Origin: DHVE2 group archaeon
Lineage (GTDB): Archaea > Thermoplasmatota > Thermoplasmata > Thermoplasmatales > Aciduliprofundaceae
Assembly: GCA_027023265.1 (NCBI GenBank)
Contig: JALVVV010000054.1
Coordinates: forward strand, 26,016 to 90,015
Direction: 5' to 3'
Length of the DNA: 64,000 nt
The notes under the pieces are model-generated. The model was given only the letters and a program-made list of their open reading frames with translations, did no database searches and had not been told where the DNA came from. The position numbers and the translations under genes were made by a program. Position 1 is the first letter of the stretch. Each line of letters opens with the position of its first letter. Positions 51,387 through 60,188 of the stretch are shown here, in pieces.

Positions 51387-51803
51387 CTATTCTTCATCGT
51401 CTATGTCAATCCTGTATTTCCGGTACTTATTAAACATAAACTTTGAGCTCCACACAAGTATCAATGGATAAACAACAACCATGACCAGCGCGGGAAAGCA
51501 CACGGCGTTAGAACTGCCTGTAGAGGATAAAAGCAACATCGGAATGATTGCCGCAATAGATATCCCCCACACGAAACTAACGAAAGTCCAGTACCTGTAA
51601 AAGTGGTTCATTCTCCAGCTCAAAGATGCCATCAAAGGAACATAGTTGAAAAACACGTTTTTATCTGCTATTCTCCTCGGGTCTGTCTCCCTGATCCAGC
51701 TGTGAAAAAATCCGTAGACTGCAGGAGTTAAAAGAGATGAGAGGAACACGAAGAAGAAAACCATGGACATTGTTATTGCAAAGAAAGTCACTAATTCATC
51801 CAT
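51387..51803 (-). CDS. Small membrane protein, unknown function
   Basis: 138 residues from ATG 51803 (GGAGGG six bases upstream); a longer frame to 51851 lies inside the upstream gene. Four hydrophobic segments (about residues 8-30, 70-90, 90-108, 112-130) and a charged tail ending RIDIDDEE. Overlaps the preceding 319-residue gene's end by eight bases. I do not recognise it. A decayed duplicate sits just downstream. Confidence 0.7.
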   Translation of the reverse strand: MDELVTFFAITMSMVFFFVFLSSLLTPAVYGFFHSWIRETDPRRIADKNVFFNYVPLMASLSWRMNHFYRYWTFVSFVWGISIAAIIPMLLLSSTGSSNAVCFPALVMVVVYPLILVWSSKFMFNKYRKYRIDIDDEE

Positions 51804-52755
51804 GGTAGCCCTCCCAGCCTTCAAAAAGGGATTGAACTTTAACCGAGCCATTCGTCAGGTAAACCTCAAAATAAATTTGATAGCCGGGCATGAGGCACGC
51901 GCGGTTTCCCCTCAAAAGTTTAAATCCCAAGGTCACGTTATTTACCACTATTTTGGATACATTCCACGGCTCGTAGGGGATTGGTACACCTTTCTTCTCC
52001 ATATAATGATAAGCATCCTCAAAATCACCAATCTGAACGTACTTCTCTCCGTAATTAACTATCACTGAATTTGAATAAAAGCCGACTAAATCCCCTCTCG
52101 AATCCAATTCTACAGTCAAGTCCATGAACAGGGGATAGTTGCCAAAAGATAGATTGTAGGAAACGTTGCGGGTGTAAAACACTCTGTTCCCACCATCAAA
52201 ATAATAACGACCTTCGCTTATCTTATATCCACTCACGAAGACACCACCGGGACAGAACTCGCTCAGATTTTTCAGGTACTCGTTTGATATAGCAACAGCT
52301 TTATCGGCGCTAATGTTGAACGGTGCTTTAAATACATCTTTTCTTATGTACTTCACAACGTAGCCATCTTTATAAACAAGCAGAGAAGCTTGATTTGATT
52401 TAACTAAAAAATAGTACCCATAATCATCAATGTGGGGAGATTGCATTTTGAATGCGCGGGTTAAATTAAGAACATCTTCCAGAGTGTAATTTCTAAATGT
52501 AACGTATAATTTAGGAACTAAATAAGTAGAGGGTGGAACCATTTTTTTGTTAAAAACAACATCTTCCGTGTAGTTGTAAACGGCATGGTAATCATAAACA
52601 TACACGAAATTTCCACTCGGCGGCAAAGAATACGGAAAAACGGCAAATAGCAGGGCGGCTACAATGACTACACCTGGCACATGAACCCATAGAATCTTCC
52701 CGTATAAATTTGAGGGTTCATCATCTTTTTTATTAACCAATGCCGCCACCTTCAC
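51796..52755 (-). CDS. Single-span extracytoplasmic protein, unknown function
   Basis: 319 residues. A cytoplasmic N-terminus (MKVAALVNKKDDEPSN), one span (about residues 21-43), then a soluble domain of about 270 residues with many Tyr and Val, several N-x-T/S sites and two cysteines (EFCPGGVF, RACLMPGY). The pattern of repeated FxxxxNxVxxxYxxVY strands resembles bacterial two-component-associated YycH/YycI-like sensors only loosely, so no call is made. First gene of a short operon with the four-span protein; divergent from feoAB. Confidence 0.7.
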   Translation of the reverse strand: MKVAALVNKKDDEPSNLYGKILWVHVPGVVIVAALLFAVFPYSLPPSGNFVYVYDYHAVYNYTEDVVFNKKMVPPSTYLVPKLYVTFRNYTLEDVLNLTRAFKMQSPHIDDYGYYFLVKSNQASLLVYKDGYVVKYIRKDVFKAPFNISADKAVAISNEYLKNLSEFCPGGVFVSGYKISEGRYYFDGGNRVFYTRNVSYNLSFGNYPLFMDLTVELDSRGDLVGFYSNSVIVNYGEKYVQIGDFEDAYHYMEKKGVPIPYEPWNVSKIVVNNVTLGFKLLRGNRACLMPGYQIYFEVYLTNGSVKVQSLFEGWEGYHG

Positions 52756-52805
52756 GTAATAATAACGTTATCACATATTTTATTTTCCCTCAACATTGAG
52801 AATAA

Positions 52806-52841
52806 TTAGGCTGGCCAAAAATGTTTAGATAAGTTTAAATA
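52806..52841 (+). promoter_or_regulatory. Candidate metal-repressor operator and TATA box of the feo operon
   Basis: TTAGGC-TG-GCCAAA at 52806-52819 is a near-perfect palindrome that resembles DtxR/IdeR-type operators (TTAGG arms). The TATA-like TTTAAATA at 52834-52841 follows it and is 25 to 26 bases before ATG 52863, which is therefore the preferred start of feoA. Iron-loaded repressor bound here would shut off feoAB. Inferred from sequence and context. Confidence 0.45.
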
Positions 52842-52862
52842 TTTATGTGCAATCACAGGCAT

Positions 52863-53294
52863 ATGCTTCTTTCCGAGCTAAAGCCGGGCGAGTACGGCAT
52901 AGTTAAAAAGATTAAAGGTACCGGCGCTCTGCACCGTCGCTTACTTTCAATGGGATTGCTGCCCGGCGCAATAGTTCGGGTAGTTCGCATATCTCCACTT
53001 GGTGACCCCGTAGAATACGAAATCAGAGGGTTTTTCATCTCCCTCAGAAAGCAGGAAGCCTCGTTCGTGGAAGTTGATAAAGTTACACCGCTATCCTTTA
53101 TCCCCCGCAACTCTGATGTGAGAGTGGTGTTTATAGACGGAGGCGTAGGTTTCGTGCAGAACATGGGTGCAATGGGCATTGCTGTGGGCAAGCGCCTGAA
53201 AATCATCGCACCGTGCTGCCCCATGCAGGTTAAAACTGAAAAGGGTGTTTTCACTCTGGGGCGCGGCATGGCATATCGCGTGTTCGTGAGGTGA
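52863..53294 (+). CDS. feoA: FeoA-like protein with two tandem SH3-like domains
   Basis: 143 residues from ATG 52863. FeoA domains are about 75 residues; here a first one (LLSELKPGEYGIVKKIKG, RRLLSMGLLPGAIVRVV, VEYEIRGFFISLRKQEA) is followed by a second, shorter one (VVFIDGGVGFVQNMGAMGIAVG, KTEKGVFTLGRGMAYRV). Both have the glycine-rich start and the RGxxxxLRxxxA-like end. FeoA helps FeoB transport ferrous iron. It is four bases from feoB. ATG 52845 is an alternative start but precedes the expected transcript start. Confidence 0.88.
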   Translation: MLLSELKPGEYGIVKKIKGTGALHRRLLSMGLLPGAIVRVVRISPLGDPVEYEIRGFFISLRKQEASFVEVDKVTPLSFIPRNSDVRVVFIDGGVGFVQNMGAMGIAVGKRLKIIAPCCPMQVKTEKGVFTLGRGMAYRVFVR

Positions 53295-53298
53295 TTTT

Positions 53299-55293
53299 GT
53301 GTTAGTCGCACTTGCGGGCAATCCAAACACAGGAAAATCAACCATTTTCAACGCGTTAACTGGAATGAAGCAGCACGTTGGCAACTGGCCAGGGGTGACG
53401 GTGGAAAAGAAAGAGGGGGAGACGGAAATAGAAGGAACTCGTGTAAAGGTTGTTGACCTGCCCGGCACGTATTCCCTCACCGCTTACACAATGGAAGAAA
53501 TTATCACGAGAAACTTCATAATTGAGGAAAAACCAGACGTGATTGTGGATATAATAGATGCCTCGAACTTAGAAAGAAATCTGTATCTACTGACAGAGCT
53601 TTTAGAGCTACATTCAAAAATAGTTGTGGTTTTAAACATGTTTGACGAGGCACAGAAAAAATACAGCATTGACGTTGAAAAAATGTCTCGCATACTGGGA
53701 TTGCCCGTGATAACCGCAGTGGGAATTAGAGGAAAGGGCATTGATAAGCTCAAAGATAAAATTATTCACGGAAAATTCAATCCAAAGAAGGTTGAATATC
53801 CTGAAGATGTTGAGCGAAGAATTGAAGAGATAGTTGAGCTAATAAAACCCCTAAACATAGAGCCTGCAAGATGGTACGCAATAAAGATTCTTGAAAACGA
53901 TGCGGAGGTTCACAAAAAAGTTGCAGAATTAGGAGGCAAAGACATTCTCCACCGGGCGGAGCATCTAAGGCACGAAATTGAAGACATTTACGGCGATGAT
54001 ATTGAAAGCTTGATGACTTCGTTCAGGTATTCTTTTGCACACGGCCTGTTTCACGAGGTTGCAGAGCCCATAAACGTTGGAGGGGTGACAATAACGGACA
54101 TGATTGACCACGTGGTAACCCACAAAATTTTCGGATTACCCATTTTCCTGGCAATAATGTATCTTGCGTTTCAGTTTGTGTTTTTAGTCGCCGCTCCGTT
54201 TCAGGACGCTATAGATTTAATTTTCAACGGCAAAAGCACCGCGACGGGACACATTCCCGGTCTGGTGGATTTATCCTACAACTGGATGCTGCAATTCATG
54301 CCAGCATGGCTTTCTTCTTTTATCAATCACGGTATGCTTCGCGGCTTGGGCGCGGTGCTCACCTTCACGCCCGTCATCATGCTTCTATTCCTCATTCTAT
54401 CATTCTTGGAAGATTCCGGCTATTTAGCGAGGGTTGCGTTTCTAATGGATAGTATAATGAAGAAGATGGGCTTGGAAGGCCGTGGGATTATTCCCCTCAT
54501 GCTCGGGTTTGGATGCAACGTGCCCGCAGTAATGGCCACGCGCACCCTAAAAGACGAAAAAGAGAGAAGACTGAGCATAGCACTCAATCCTCTTATTCCC
54601 TGCGGGGCCAGAATTCAGGTATTTGCATTCATTTCAAGCATATTCTTCCCTTCCAACCCCGCATTAGTACTTTGGAGCCTGCTCATCCTCTCCATGGTAG
54701 TTGTCTTCGTTCTTGGATATATATACAGCAAAACCATATTTCGCAGCAAGAGCGAGCCTTTTGTTTTGGAATTGCCCCCTTACAGAATGCCAACACTGAA
54801 AGGAATATCCATCCACATGTGGGAGAAAAGCGAGGGGTTCTTGAGGAAAGCGGGAACAATAATTGTTGGTGCCGCAGCGATAATATGGATTTTCGCCGCA
54901 CTGCCATGGGGTGTGGGCTACGGCTCACCTGACAGCTACATCGGCATGTTCGCCCGGTGGATTGCGCCCATTGGCACGGCATTTGGACTAACACCAGAGG
55001 CGATAATATCCCTTATATTCGGCTTTTTCGCAAAAGAAGTGGTTATTGACGTGCTTTACGTGCTGTACGGCAGCAAAGAAGCCATATATTACGCTATGTC
55101 ACCCATTCAAGCTTACTCTTTCATGCTGTTCATGCTCTTCTACACCCCCTGCGTGGCCACCCTTGCCACAATTTACAACGAGACGAAAAGCAAAAAATTC
55201 ACTTTCTTTGTGATTTTAGAAGGCTTTGCACTTGCCGCCCTGTTTTCATTTGCGTTTTATACTCTAACAAGTATTTTGGGGGTGAGCGTATGA
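53299..55293 (+). CDS. feoB: Ferrous iron transporter FeoB
   Basis: 664 residues from GTG 53299 (AGGTGATTTT upstream). N-terminal G domain: G1 GNPNTGKSTIFNALTG, switch GNWPGVTVEKKEG, G3 DLPGTYSL, G4 NMFD, then a helical guanine-dissociation-inhibitor-like spacer and about ten spans with FeoB core motifs (MLGFGCNVPAVMATRTL, NPLIPCGARIQVF, FFAKEVVIDVLYVLYG). Moves Fe2+ into the cytoplasm using GTP. Follows feoA and overlaps the next gene by ATGA. Confidence 0.97.
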   Translation: MLVALAGNPNTGKSTIFNALTGMKQHVGNWPGVTVEKKEGETEIEGTRVKVVDLPGTYSLTAYTMEEIITRNFIIEEKPDVIVDIIDASNLERNLYLLTELLELHSKIVVVLNMFDEAQKKYSIDVEKMSRILGLPVITAVGIRGKGIDKLKDKIIHGKFNPKKVEYPEDVERRIEEIVELIKPLNIEPARWYAIKILENDAEVHKKVAELGGKDILHRAEHLRHEIEDIYGDDIESLMTSFRYSFAHGLFHEVAEPINVGGVTITDMIDHVVTHKIFGLPIFLAIMYLAFQFVFLVAAPFQDAIDLIFNGKSTATGHIPGLVDLSYNWMLQFMPAWLSSFINHGMLRGLGAVLTFTPVIMLLFLILSFLEDSGYLARVAFLMDSIMKKMGLEGRGIIPLMLGFGCNVPAVMATRTLKDEKERRLSIALNPLIPCGARIQVFAFISSIFFPSNPALVLWSLLILSMVVVFVLGYIYSKTIFRSKSEPFVLELPPYRMPTLKGISIHMWEKSEGFLRKAGTIIVGAAAIIWIFAALPWGVGYGSPDSYIGMFARWIAPIGTAFGLTPEAIISLIFGFFAKEVVIDVLYVLYGSKEAIYYAMSPIQAYSFMLFMLFYTPCVATLATIYNETKSKKFTFFVILEGFALAALFSFAFYTLTSILGVSV

Positions 55294-55877
55294 ACAGCGA
55301 GGTTAAAGTGAAGCTCTCCGTTATTTATTCCTTCACTCTTGTTTCTTTATCCCTGTACTATGGTATTTACAACGTACTGGCGTATTTTTCCGTTAGCCCG
55401 GGAATATACCTAATACCCATATCCATTATTGCACTGCTCTCATTTCCTCTGTTTTCCCGTGAAAAAAATATTCTTCTTTACTCTTCAATAGCCATCCTTT
55501 CATTTCTTATAGCATTGGGAACAATGTTAATCTCAGATATACATGTACCGGGAGACCTTATGAATGCATTTATCCTAATTTTAATTGCATCCCTGATAGC
55601 TTCCGGAGTGAGAGATACCTTCAGGCTCCTTTACAGCGGACTGTCCTTCTACCTTGTAGGAACTTTTCTGCTTTTGGCATTTGCAATAATAAAAATCATA
55701 ATTTTCCTGTCCGCCGTGCTGGATTACTACATAAACTGCCTCGGGGATAAATGCTCAGCGTATACATTCACAGCGTTTCCATCACTGGTATTGTTCTTGC
55801 TTGTAATACCTTCTCTGTACCCATACTTTGCACAAGGATTATTCAGGAGAGATGTAAATGATAAAGATGGTTCTTAG
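55290..55877 (+). CDS. Membrane protein of the feo operon
   Basis: 195 residues with six hydrophobic spans spread over the full length and almost no soluble part. It overlaps feoB by ATGA and the FeoC-like gene by 20 bases, so it is translated with them. Two cysteines flank a short loop (YINCLGDKCSAY). Not recognised. Its place between feoB and feoC suggests a part in iron uptake, perhaps a FeoB partner. Inference only. Confidence 0.75.
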   Translation: MNSEVKVKLSVIYSFTLVSLSLYYGIYNVLAYFSVSPGIYLIPISIIALLSFPLFSREKNILLYSSIAILSFLIALGTMLISDIHVPGDLMNAFILILIASLIASGVRDTFRLLYSGLSFYLVGTFLLLAFAIIKIIIFLSAVLDYYINCLGDKCSAYTFTAFPSLVLFLLVIPSLYPYFAQGLFRRDVNDKDGS

Positions 55878-56109
55878 AGAAATTTGTAAAGGAAAGACTC
55901 TTGCGGAAATAGCAGAAGAGAGTAATATGGAGTACTCCGCTTTAATTGCCATGTTGGAGCACATGGTGAAAATGGGCTACCTGGTGCGCGGTAAAAAGGA
56001 AAACAATACCATTTGTTCTACATGCCCCCTGCAGAAAGTTTGCTCTGAGAGAAATTACACCGTTTATTTTCTAACGGAGAAGGGGAAAAAAGTGGTAGGC
56101 TCATGCTAA
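55858..56109 (+). CDS. feoC: FeoC-like winged-helix protein with cysteine cluster
   Basis: 83 residues. Winged helix: KGKTLAEIAEESNMEYSALI then LEHMVKMGYLVRG, followed by a wing with CSTCPLQKVCSE, three close cysteines that resemble the FeoC iron-sulfur loop, and a further cysteine at the end (GSC). FeoC proteins bind the FeoB N-terminal domain or sense iron/oxygen. The overlap with the feo membrane protein and end of the operon support the call. Confidence 0.82.
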   Translation: MIKMVLREICKGKTLAEIAEESNMEYSALIAMLEHMVKMGYLVRGKKENNTICSTCPLQKVCSERNYTVYFLTEKGKKVVGSC

Positions 56110-57084
56110 TCTCTCCGGGCATATATCCCTGCGGGAGCAGTGCCTGCATTTCCCGGGCCTGTTATGGTTGCGATGAACCTCACCTGTTTTTAGGGCTTTT
56201 CTCATCTCAGACACCTTTTCCAGCAGCAGATTTTTTAAATCTTCCTCGTATTCTATGCGATAAACCTGAGGACCGTATTTAAGAAGACCGTAGGGAGGTG
56301 CTCTATAATTTTCTTCAACCAAAACCATGTACGCGGTTAGCTGCATTATGTGAGAAAAATAAGGTCCTTTTGGCACCCTCCCGGTTTTTACTTCCACGGG
56401 GATGTAATCATCACCTACTTTTATGAGAAGATCCGGCCTGCCCCATATCCCGTACTTTTCGCTTTTCAAAATGGGACTGCGTTCGAGGTCATCTACGTAA
56501 ATAATTTCGCCGTCTGGCAACCGTAACTCTTTTTTTATTTTCTCGTAGCTCATCTCACTTCTAAGAGCAAGGTAAAAGAAGAACGTGGCAAAAATTAACC
56601 ACAGCAAAGATGAAATTTCCATAACGTAGGAAATAATTTTATTGGGTTCCATCACGAATGTTACGGACAGTATGGAAAAAACAGTTGCAGCGAGGGGAAG
56701 AACTACCATCATCCTCTTGAAATTATCGTGCCACATGGTGACGTACCTTTCGGACTTCCATAGAAAATAGAGCGCGGCAATTAGCCAGAAAACCGAGATG
56801 ACATCAAAAATTATGCCCATGGTATATGAAGAATAAATCATAGATATTCCCACTAAAGAAACTATGGTAGCACCTATGGCAAGATAGAGCACTGTTCTCT
56901 CCGAGTTTCTTGCCCTTTGATACGCTTTCATACCTTTCTTTGCCTGCTTGCTTATTTCCTTGTGCTTCCTAACACCCTCGCTTTCCTCATGTTGCTCTTC
57001 ACGGCTGAGCCACCAGCTAAGCGGACAGTAAGAGTATTTTTCTATATCCCCAGCAGAAATGTAATCCACGGGGAAAATATGCAT
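56101..57084 (-). CDS. Membrane-embedded Cas4-like PD-(D/E)XK nuclease
   Basis: 327 residues from ATG 57084. Cas4-type cysteine at the N-terminus (YSYCPLSWWL, Cys20), then a basic linker, four membrane spans (about residues 62-84, 87-112, 125-145, 151-175), then the nuclease core: GIWGRPDLLIKVGDDY (Asp), IPVEVKTGRVPKG (E-x-K), HIMQLTAYMVLVEE (Q-x3-Y), and the C-terminal cluster KCRHCSRRDICPERLA with the other three cysteines. So a 4Fe-4S Cas4-like nuclease has a transmembrane segment inserted after its first cysteine. No CRISPR genes are near. The frame to 57186 is longer but precedes the likely promoter. Confidence 0.85.
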   Translation of the reverse strand: MHIFPVDYISAGDIEKYSYCPLSWWLSREEQHEESEGVRKHKEISKQAKKGMKAYQRARNSERTVLYLAIGATIVSLVGISMIYSSYTMGIIFDVISVFWLIAALYFLWKSERYVTMWHDNFKRMMVVLPLAATVFSILSVTFVMEPNKIISYVMEISSLLWLIFATFFFYLALRSEMSYEKIKKELRLPDGEIIYVDDLERSPILKSEKYGIWGRPDLLIKVGDDYIPVEVKTGRVPKGPYFSHIMQLTAYMVLVEENYRAPPYGLLKYGPQVYRIEYEEDLKNLLLEKVSEMRKALKTGEVHRNHNRPGKCRHCSRRDICPERLA

Positions 57085-57167
57085 TATAGTGTATTTAATG
57101 GTATCGGTAACCACACAAAATAAAAAATATAAATAGGAGTAGTAGTATTCACAAACAGGTGATTGGG

Positions 57168-57473
57168 ATGGATGACAAGGATACAATAATGAATGAGTAT
57201 TATGAGAAGCACATTGTTACCGCGCTCATAGGAATAACATGCGACACATCAAAAATAGAAGACGTTTCCAAGGAACTGGTGAAGTATCACAACGTGGAAG
57301 ATGTTTTTCTCACGACCGGAGACTTTGATATAATAGTGAAGGTTAAATTTCCGGAGTATTCAAACCTTAAAGATTTCATACTAAACTCCATATCCAAGTT
57401 AGACGGGGTAACAAAAACAGAGAGTATGCTTGTGGTAAGCACTTACAAGGAGAGAGGTGTGGTGTTTGAGTGA
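57168..57473 (+). CDS. Stand-alone Lrp/AsnC-type ligand-binding (RAM) domain protein
   Basis: 101 residues from ATG 57168 (AGGTGATTGGG upstream). It lacks the helix-turn-helix and has only the alpha/beta effector domain: HIVTALIGITCDTSKIEDV, VEDVFLTTGDFDIIVKVK, TKTESMLVVSTYKE. In Lrp-family proteins this domain binds amino acids and makes octamers. A stand-alone copy may tune full-length regulators. Leads the UPF0147-MarC transcript. Confidence 0.88.
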   Translation: MDDKDTIMNEYYEKHIVTALIGITCDTSKIEDVSKELVKYHNVEDVFLTTGDFDIIVKVKFPEYSNLKDFILNSISKLDGVTKTESMLVVSTYKERGVVFE

Positions 57474-57483
57474 GGTGATTTAA

Positions 57484-57756
57484 ATGAGCGAAGAAGAAAA
57501 GCTGTATAAGGAAATAATAGGAATAATGGAAGAGTTGATAGATGATACGTCCATTCCAAGAAACATAAGAAGGAGCATAACCCATGCAAAAAATACACTG
57601 GAGGAAGCGGGAAAGCCCATGGACGTGCGCGTTGCCAGCGCCATTTTTGAACTTGATGAAATCGCAAACGACCCGAACATACCAGTACATGGAAGAACTG
57701 TTGTGTACATGATAATGGGAAAACTGGAAACGCTCTCGAAGATTGTTTCCTCATGA
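57484..57756 (+). CDS. UPF0147 family protein
   Basis: 90 residues; start follows GAGGTGATTTAA. Matches the archaeal UPF0147 family, a helical protein of unknown function: KEIIGIMEELIDDTSIPRNI, ANDPNIPVHGRTVVYMIMGK. All-helical, no catalytic motif. Overlaps MarC by four bases. Confidence 0.9.
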   Translation: MSEEEKLYKEIIGIMEELIDDTSIPRNIRRSITHAKNTLEEAGKPMDVRVASAIFELDEIANDPNIPVHGRTVVYMIMGKLETLSKIVSS

Positions 57757-58385
57757 TACCCATGGATTTTGTCGATTTTCTCCATATTTTCGTCCCTCTT
57801 TTTGCCGTTATTGACCCGTTTGCTGCCCTGCCTCTATATTTATCTTTCTCGCACGGATTGAGCAAGGATGACAAAAACAGAATTATAAAAGAATCAACCA
57901 TCACCGCAGTATCCCTTCTGTTATTTTTCCAGTTTACCGGCATGTACATTTTAGATTTTTTCGGTATTTCCATTGCTGCCCTGATGATTGCTGGCGGAGT
58001 GCTTATGATACTGGTAGGTATTGAAATGGTAAGAGAGGGCGACAAGCCGAGAAGCACGAGAAAAAAAGACAAGTTAGTTGAGGAAACTGGAGACGTGGCC
58101 ATTGTACCTCTTGGCACCCCAATGCTCGCGGGGCCCGGAGCAATCTCCCTATCTATAATTCTCATGGGAAAATACGGCTCCTCTCCTGTTGGCATAGTTA
58201 GCATCACAATTTCCATCATAATCGTGATTGCCATAACCGCCATTTTTTTCTTAGGGGGAAACTACGTGTCAAAAATAATGGGAGAAAAAGGCTCCAAAGC
58301 ATTCACCAGGGTCATGGGTCTTTTAGTCACTGCATTCGCCGTGCAGTACATACTGGACGGGATTTCAATGTACTTTCACTTATAA
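57753..58385 (+). CDS. MarC-family membrane protein
   Basis: 210 residues with six spans. MarC hallmarks: FAVIDPFAALPLYLSF at the N-terminus, GVLMILVGIEMVREG, VPLGTPMLAGPGAISLSI and GLLVTAFAVQYILDGI at the end. Role unknown; not an antibiotic exporter in tests on E. coli. Last gene of the Lrp-UPF0147-MarC transcript, one base from the convergent Ehr operon. Confidence 0.93.
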   Translation: MIPMDFVDFLHIFVPLFAVIDPFAALPLYLSFSHGLSKDDKNRIIKESTITAVSLLLFFQFTGMYILDFFGISIAALMIAGGVLMILVGIEMVREGDKPRSTRKKDKLVEETGDVAIVPLGTPMLAGPGAISLSIILMGKYGSSPVGIVSITISIIIVIAITAIFFLGGNYVSKIMGEKGSKAFTRVMGLLVTAFAVQYILDGISMYFHL

Positions 58386-60188
58386 TCACACGCTTAGAGC
58401 CACTATTATCAATAGGGTAAAGAGAGTCAGGAGTATGTAAAGCACGTACTGCCTATCTTTTCCCGGCATGAGAATACGCCTGAACCATTCACTGAACGAA
58501 AATGTTGAATGTCCCAAAGAAACGTACCCGCAATGAACCACGTCTGTAAAATTGAAATCGCTGGTGGTGCGATAGAGCCATTTCTGAGTGGACAGCAGGA
58601 TTGATGAATGTGCCCGTGTGGGATACTCATCGTTGTGCAGGCCTCCGCTCCATGCTCTCGTGATTTTGGCATGTTTGAGAAACTTGCCTTTCATGAAAAT
58701 ATAGAGGGTGAAAAATATTCCGATAATAAATACAAAGAGCATTGTCGGAGATAGAACTCCAAATCCGTTGCCGGATATAATTAAAGTACCATTCGGTATT
58801 CCCAACAATCCCCCTATGAATCTGGAAGAAGATACACCTGTCATTTCGTGCACTATGGGCGAGAAAGCGTAAAACAGCATCTGTGGCATTGCTCCAAGGA
58901 CTACAATTACCGCTGCGCCAATTATTATACCCACATCCGAGACTTCATATTTGCGCCTGACGCTTCTCCCGACACCATGAACCACAAACTTGCTCATAGC
59001 TATCATGCTAACTCCTGCTGTCAGAGCAACGAGGGCTCCTACCAAAACTGTAATCACTTTCATAACCATGTTAGAAAAATAAAACGCTTGAAACATGGAC
59101 TCTATTGCCATCCACTCTCCCACAAATCCCGGGAAAGGGGGAACGCCGGAGAGGGATATGGCTGCTATATAACCCCCAATGGCACCCACGCGGGTTAGAG
59201 AGGATTTTCCACCCAAAGCCTCACCGCCGCTTTTCTCCAGCTTACCCGCAATGGAGAACATAAGAGCCTTGGAAACACTGTGAGCAAACGAGTAAAAAAG
59301 CAAGCTCACCAGCACGAAACTCGCAATGACCACAAAAGAGAAGTTCAGAGTTATGATAAAAGCACCCGTTAATGCGATAAGCACACCATCGTTCTCAACT
59401 GTGCTGTATGCTGGAAGCCGCTTCACATGGTCCGTAACGGAAGCGTAAAATGCACCCCATATCGCAGTTATTCCTCCAAGGATTAAGAGAATTGTACCCA
59501 CCCAAGCAGCTGGTAGAGAAATCCCGGAGAACATGATAAGACCATAAACACCCATCAGGGTCATAATTGCACTTAGCTGGGCGGACATGTTTGCAGGTGC
59601 CTTTGAGTGAGCCTCTGGCAACCAGATATGAAACGGAAATACGGCCATCTTAATTGTAAATCCCATGGCAAGCAGGAAATAAATGGCGCTCCACCCGTGA
59701 ACGTGCGTCCACGATGAAAACAGGAGACTACCCGTGAGTGAATATGCATAAGAGAATCCGGATAGAATGAATAAAGTGCTGAGCTCGCCAAATCCCAGGA
59801 ATAAATACGCAGAGGAAGAAGATTTTTTGTGAGAGTAAAGAGAAATGAAAGAAGCAACCGTCATGCCCTCCCATCCTGCAAGGAAAGTGATGGCATCTTG
59901 GGATATCATAATTAAAAACATCATGGACGTGGTGAACCCGAAGGTTGAAGCAAGAATGCCATCTTTCACATCGTAACCAAGGGAGAAAAGGGACATGAAA
60001 AGCCATATCAGTGAAGAAAGTAGCAGGAAATACCAAGATGTGGGAGCAACTGGAATCATTTTTAAGAAGAGAAGAACCATAGTTATGGCGGAGCCAATGG
60101 CAACCAGCCCGTACGATGTTCTTTTCAACTTCAATCCAACTATCCCTGCAAGGAAATAAATAGCGAATATTACGACAAGGTAATTCAT
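58386..60188 (-). CDS. NuoL/HyfB-like proton- or sodium-translocating subunit
   Basis: 600 residues with about 15 spans. Antiporter-like core of complex I: AWEGMTVASFISLYSHKK, TIKMAVFPFHIWLPEAHSKAPANMSAQLS, with the conserved lysine and histidine path, and ALMFSIAGKLEKSGG. The C-terminal 130 residues (WSGGLHNDEYPTRAHSS, GHSTFSFSEWFRRIL) are the extra part found in hydrogenase-3/4 HyfB-type subunits. Overlaps the small subunit by four bases. Last gene of the complex operon in this window. Confidence 0.93.
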   Translation of the reverse strand: MNYLVVIFAIYFLAGIVGLKLKRTSYGLVAIGSAITMVLLFLKMIPVAPTSWYFLLLSSLIWLFMSLFSLGYDVKDGILASTFGFTTSMMFLIMISQDAITFLAGWEGMTVASFISLYSHKKSSSSAYLFLGFGELSTLFILSGFSYAYSLTGSLLFSSWTHVHGWSAIYFLLAMGFTIKMAVFPFHIWLPEAHSKAPANMSAQLSAIMTLMGVYGLIMFSGISLPAAWVGTILLILGGITAIWGAFYASVTDHVKRLPAYSTVENDGVLIALTGAFIITLNFSFVVIASFVLVSLLFYSFAHSVSKALMFSIAGKLEKSGGEALGGKSSLTRVGAIGGYIAAISLSGVPPFPGFVGEWMAIESMFQAFYFSNMVMKVITVLVGALVALTAGVSMIAMSKFVVHGVGRSVRRKYEVSDVGIIIGAAVIVVLGAMPQMLFYAFSPIVHEMTGVSSSRFIGGLLGIPNGTLIISGNGFGVLSPTMLFVFIIGIFFTLYIFMKGKFLKHAKITRAWSGGLHNDEYPTRAHSSILLSTQKWLYRTTSDFNFTDVVHCGYVSLGHSTFSFSEWFRRILMPGKDRQYVLYILLTLFTLLIIVALSV

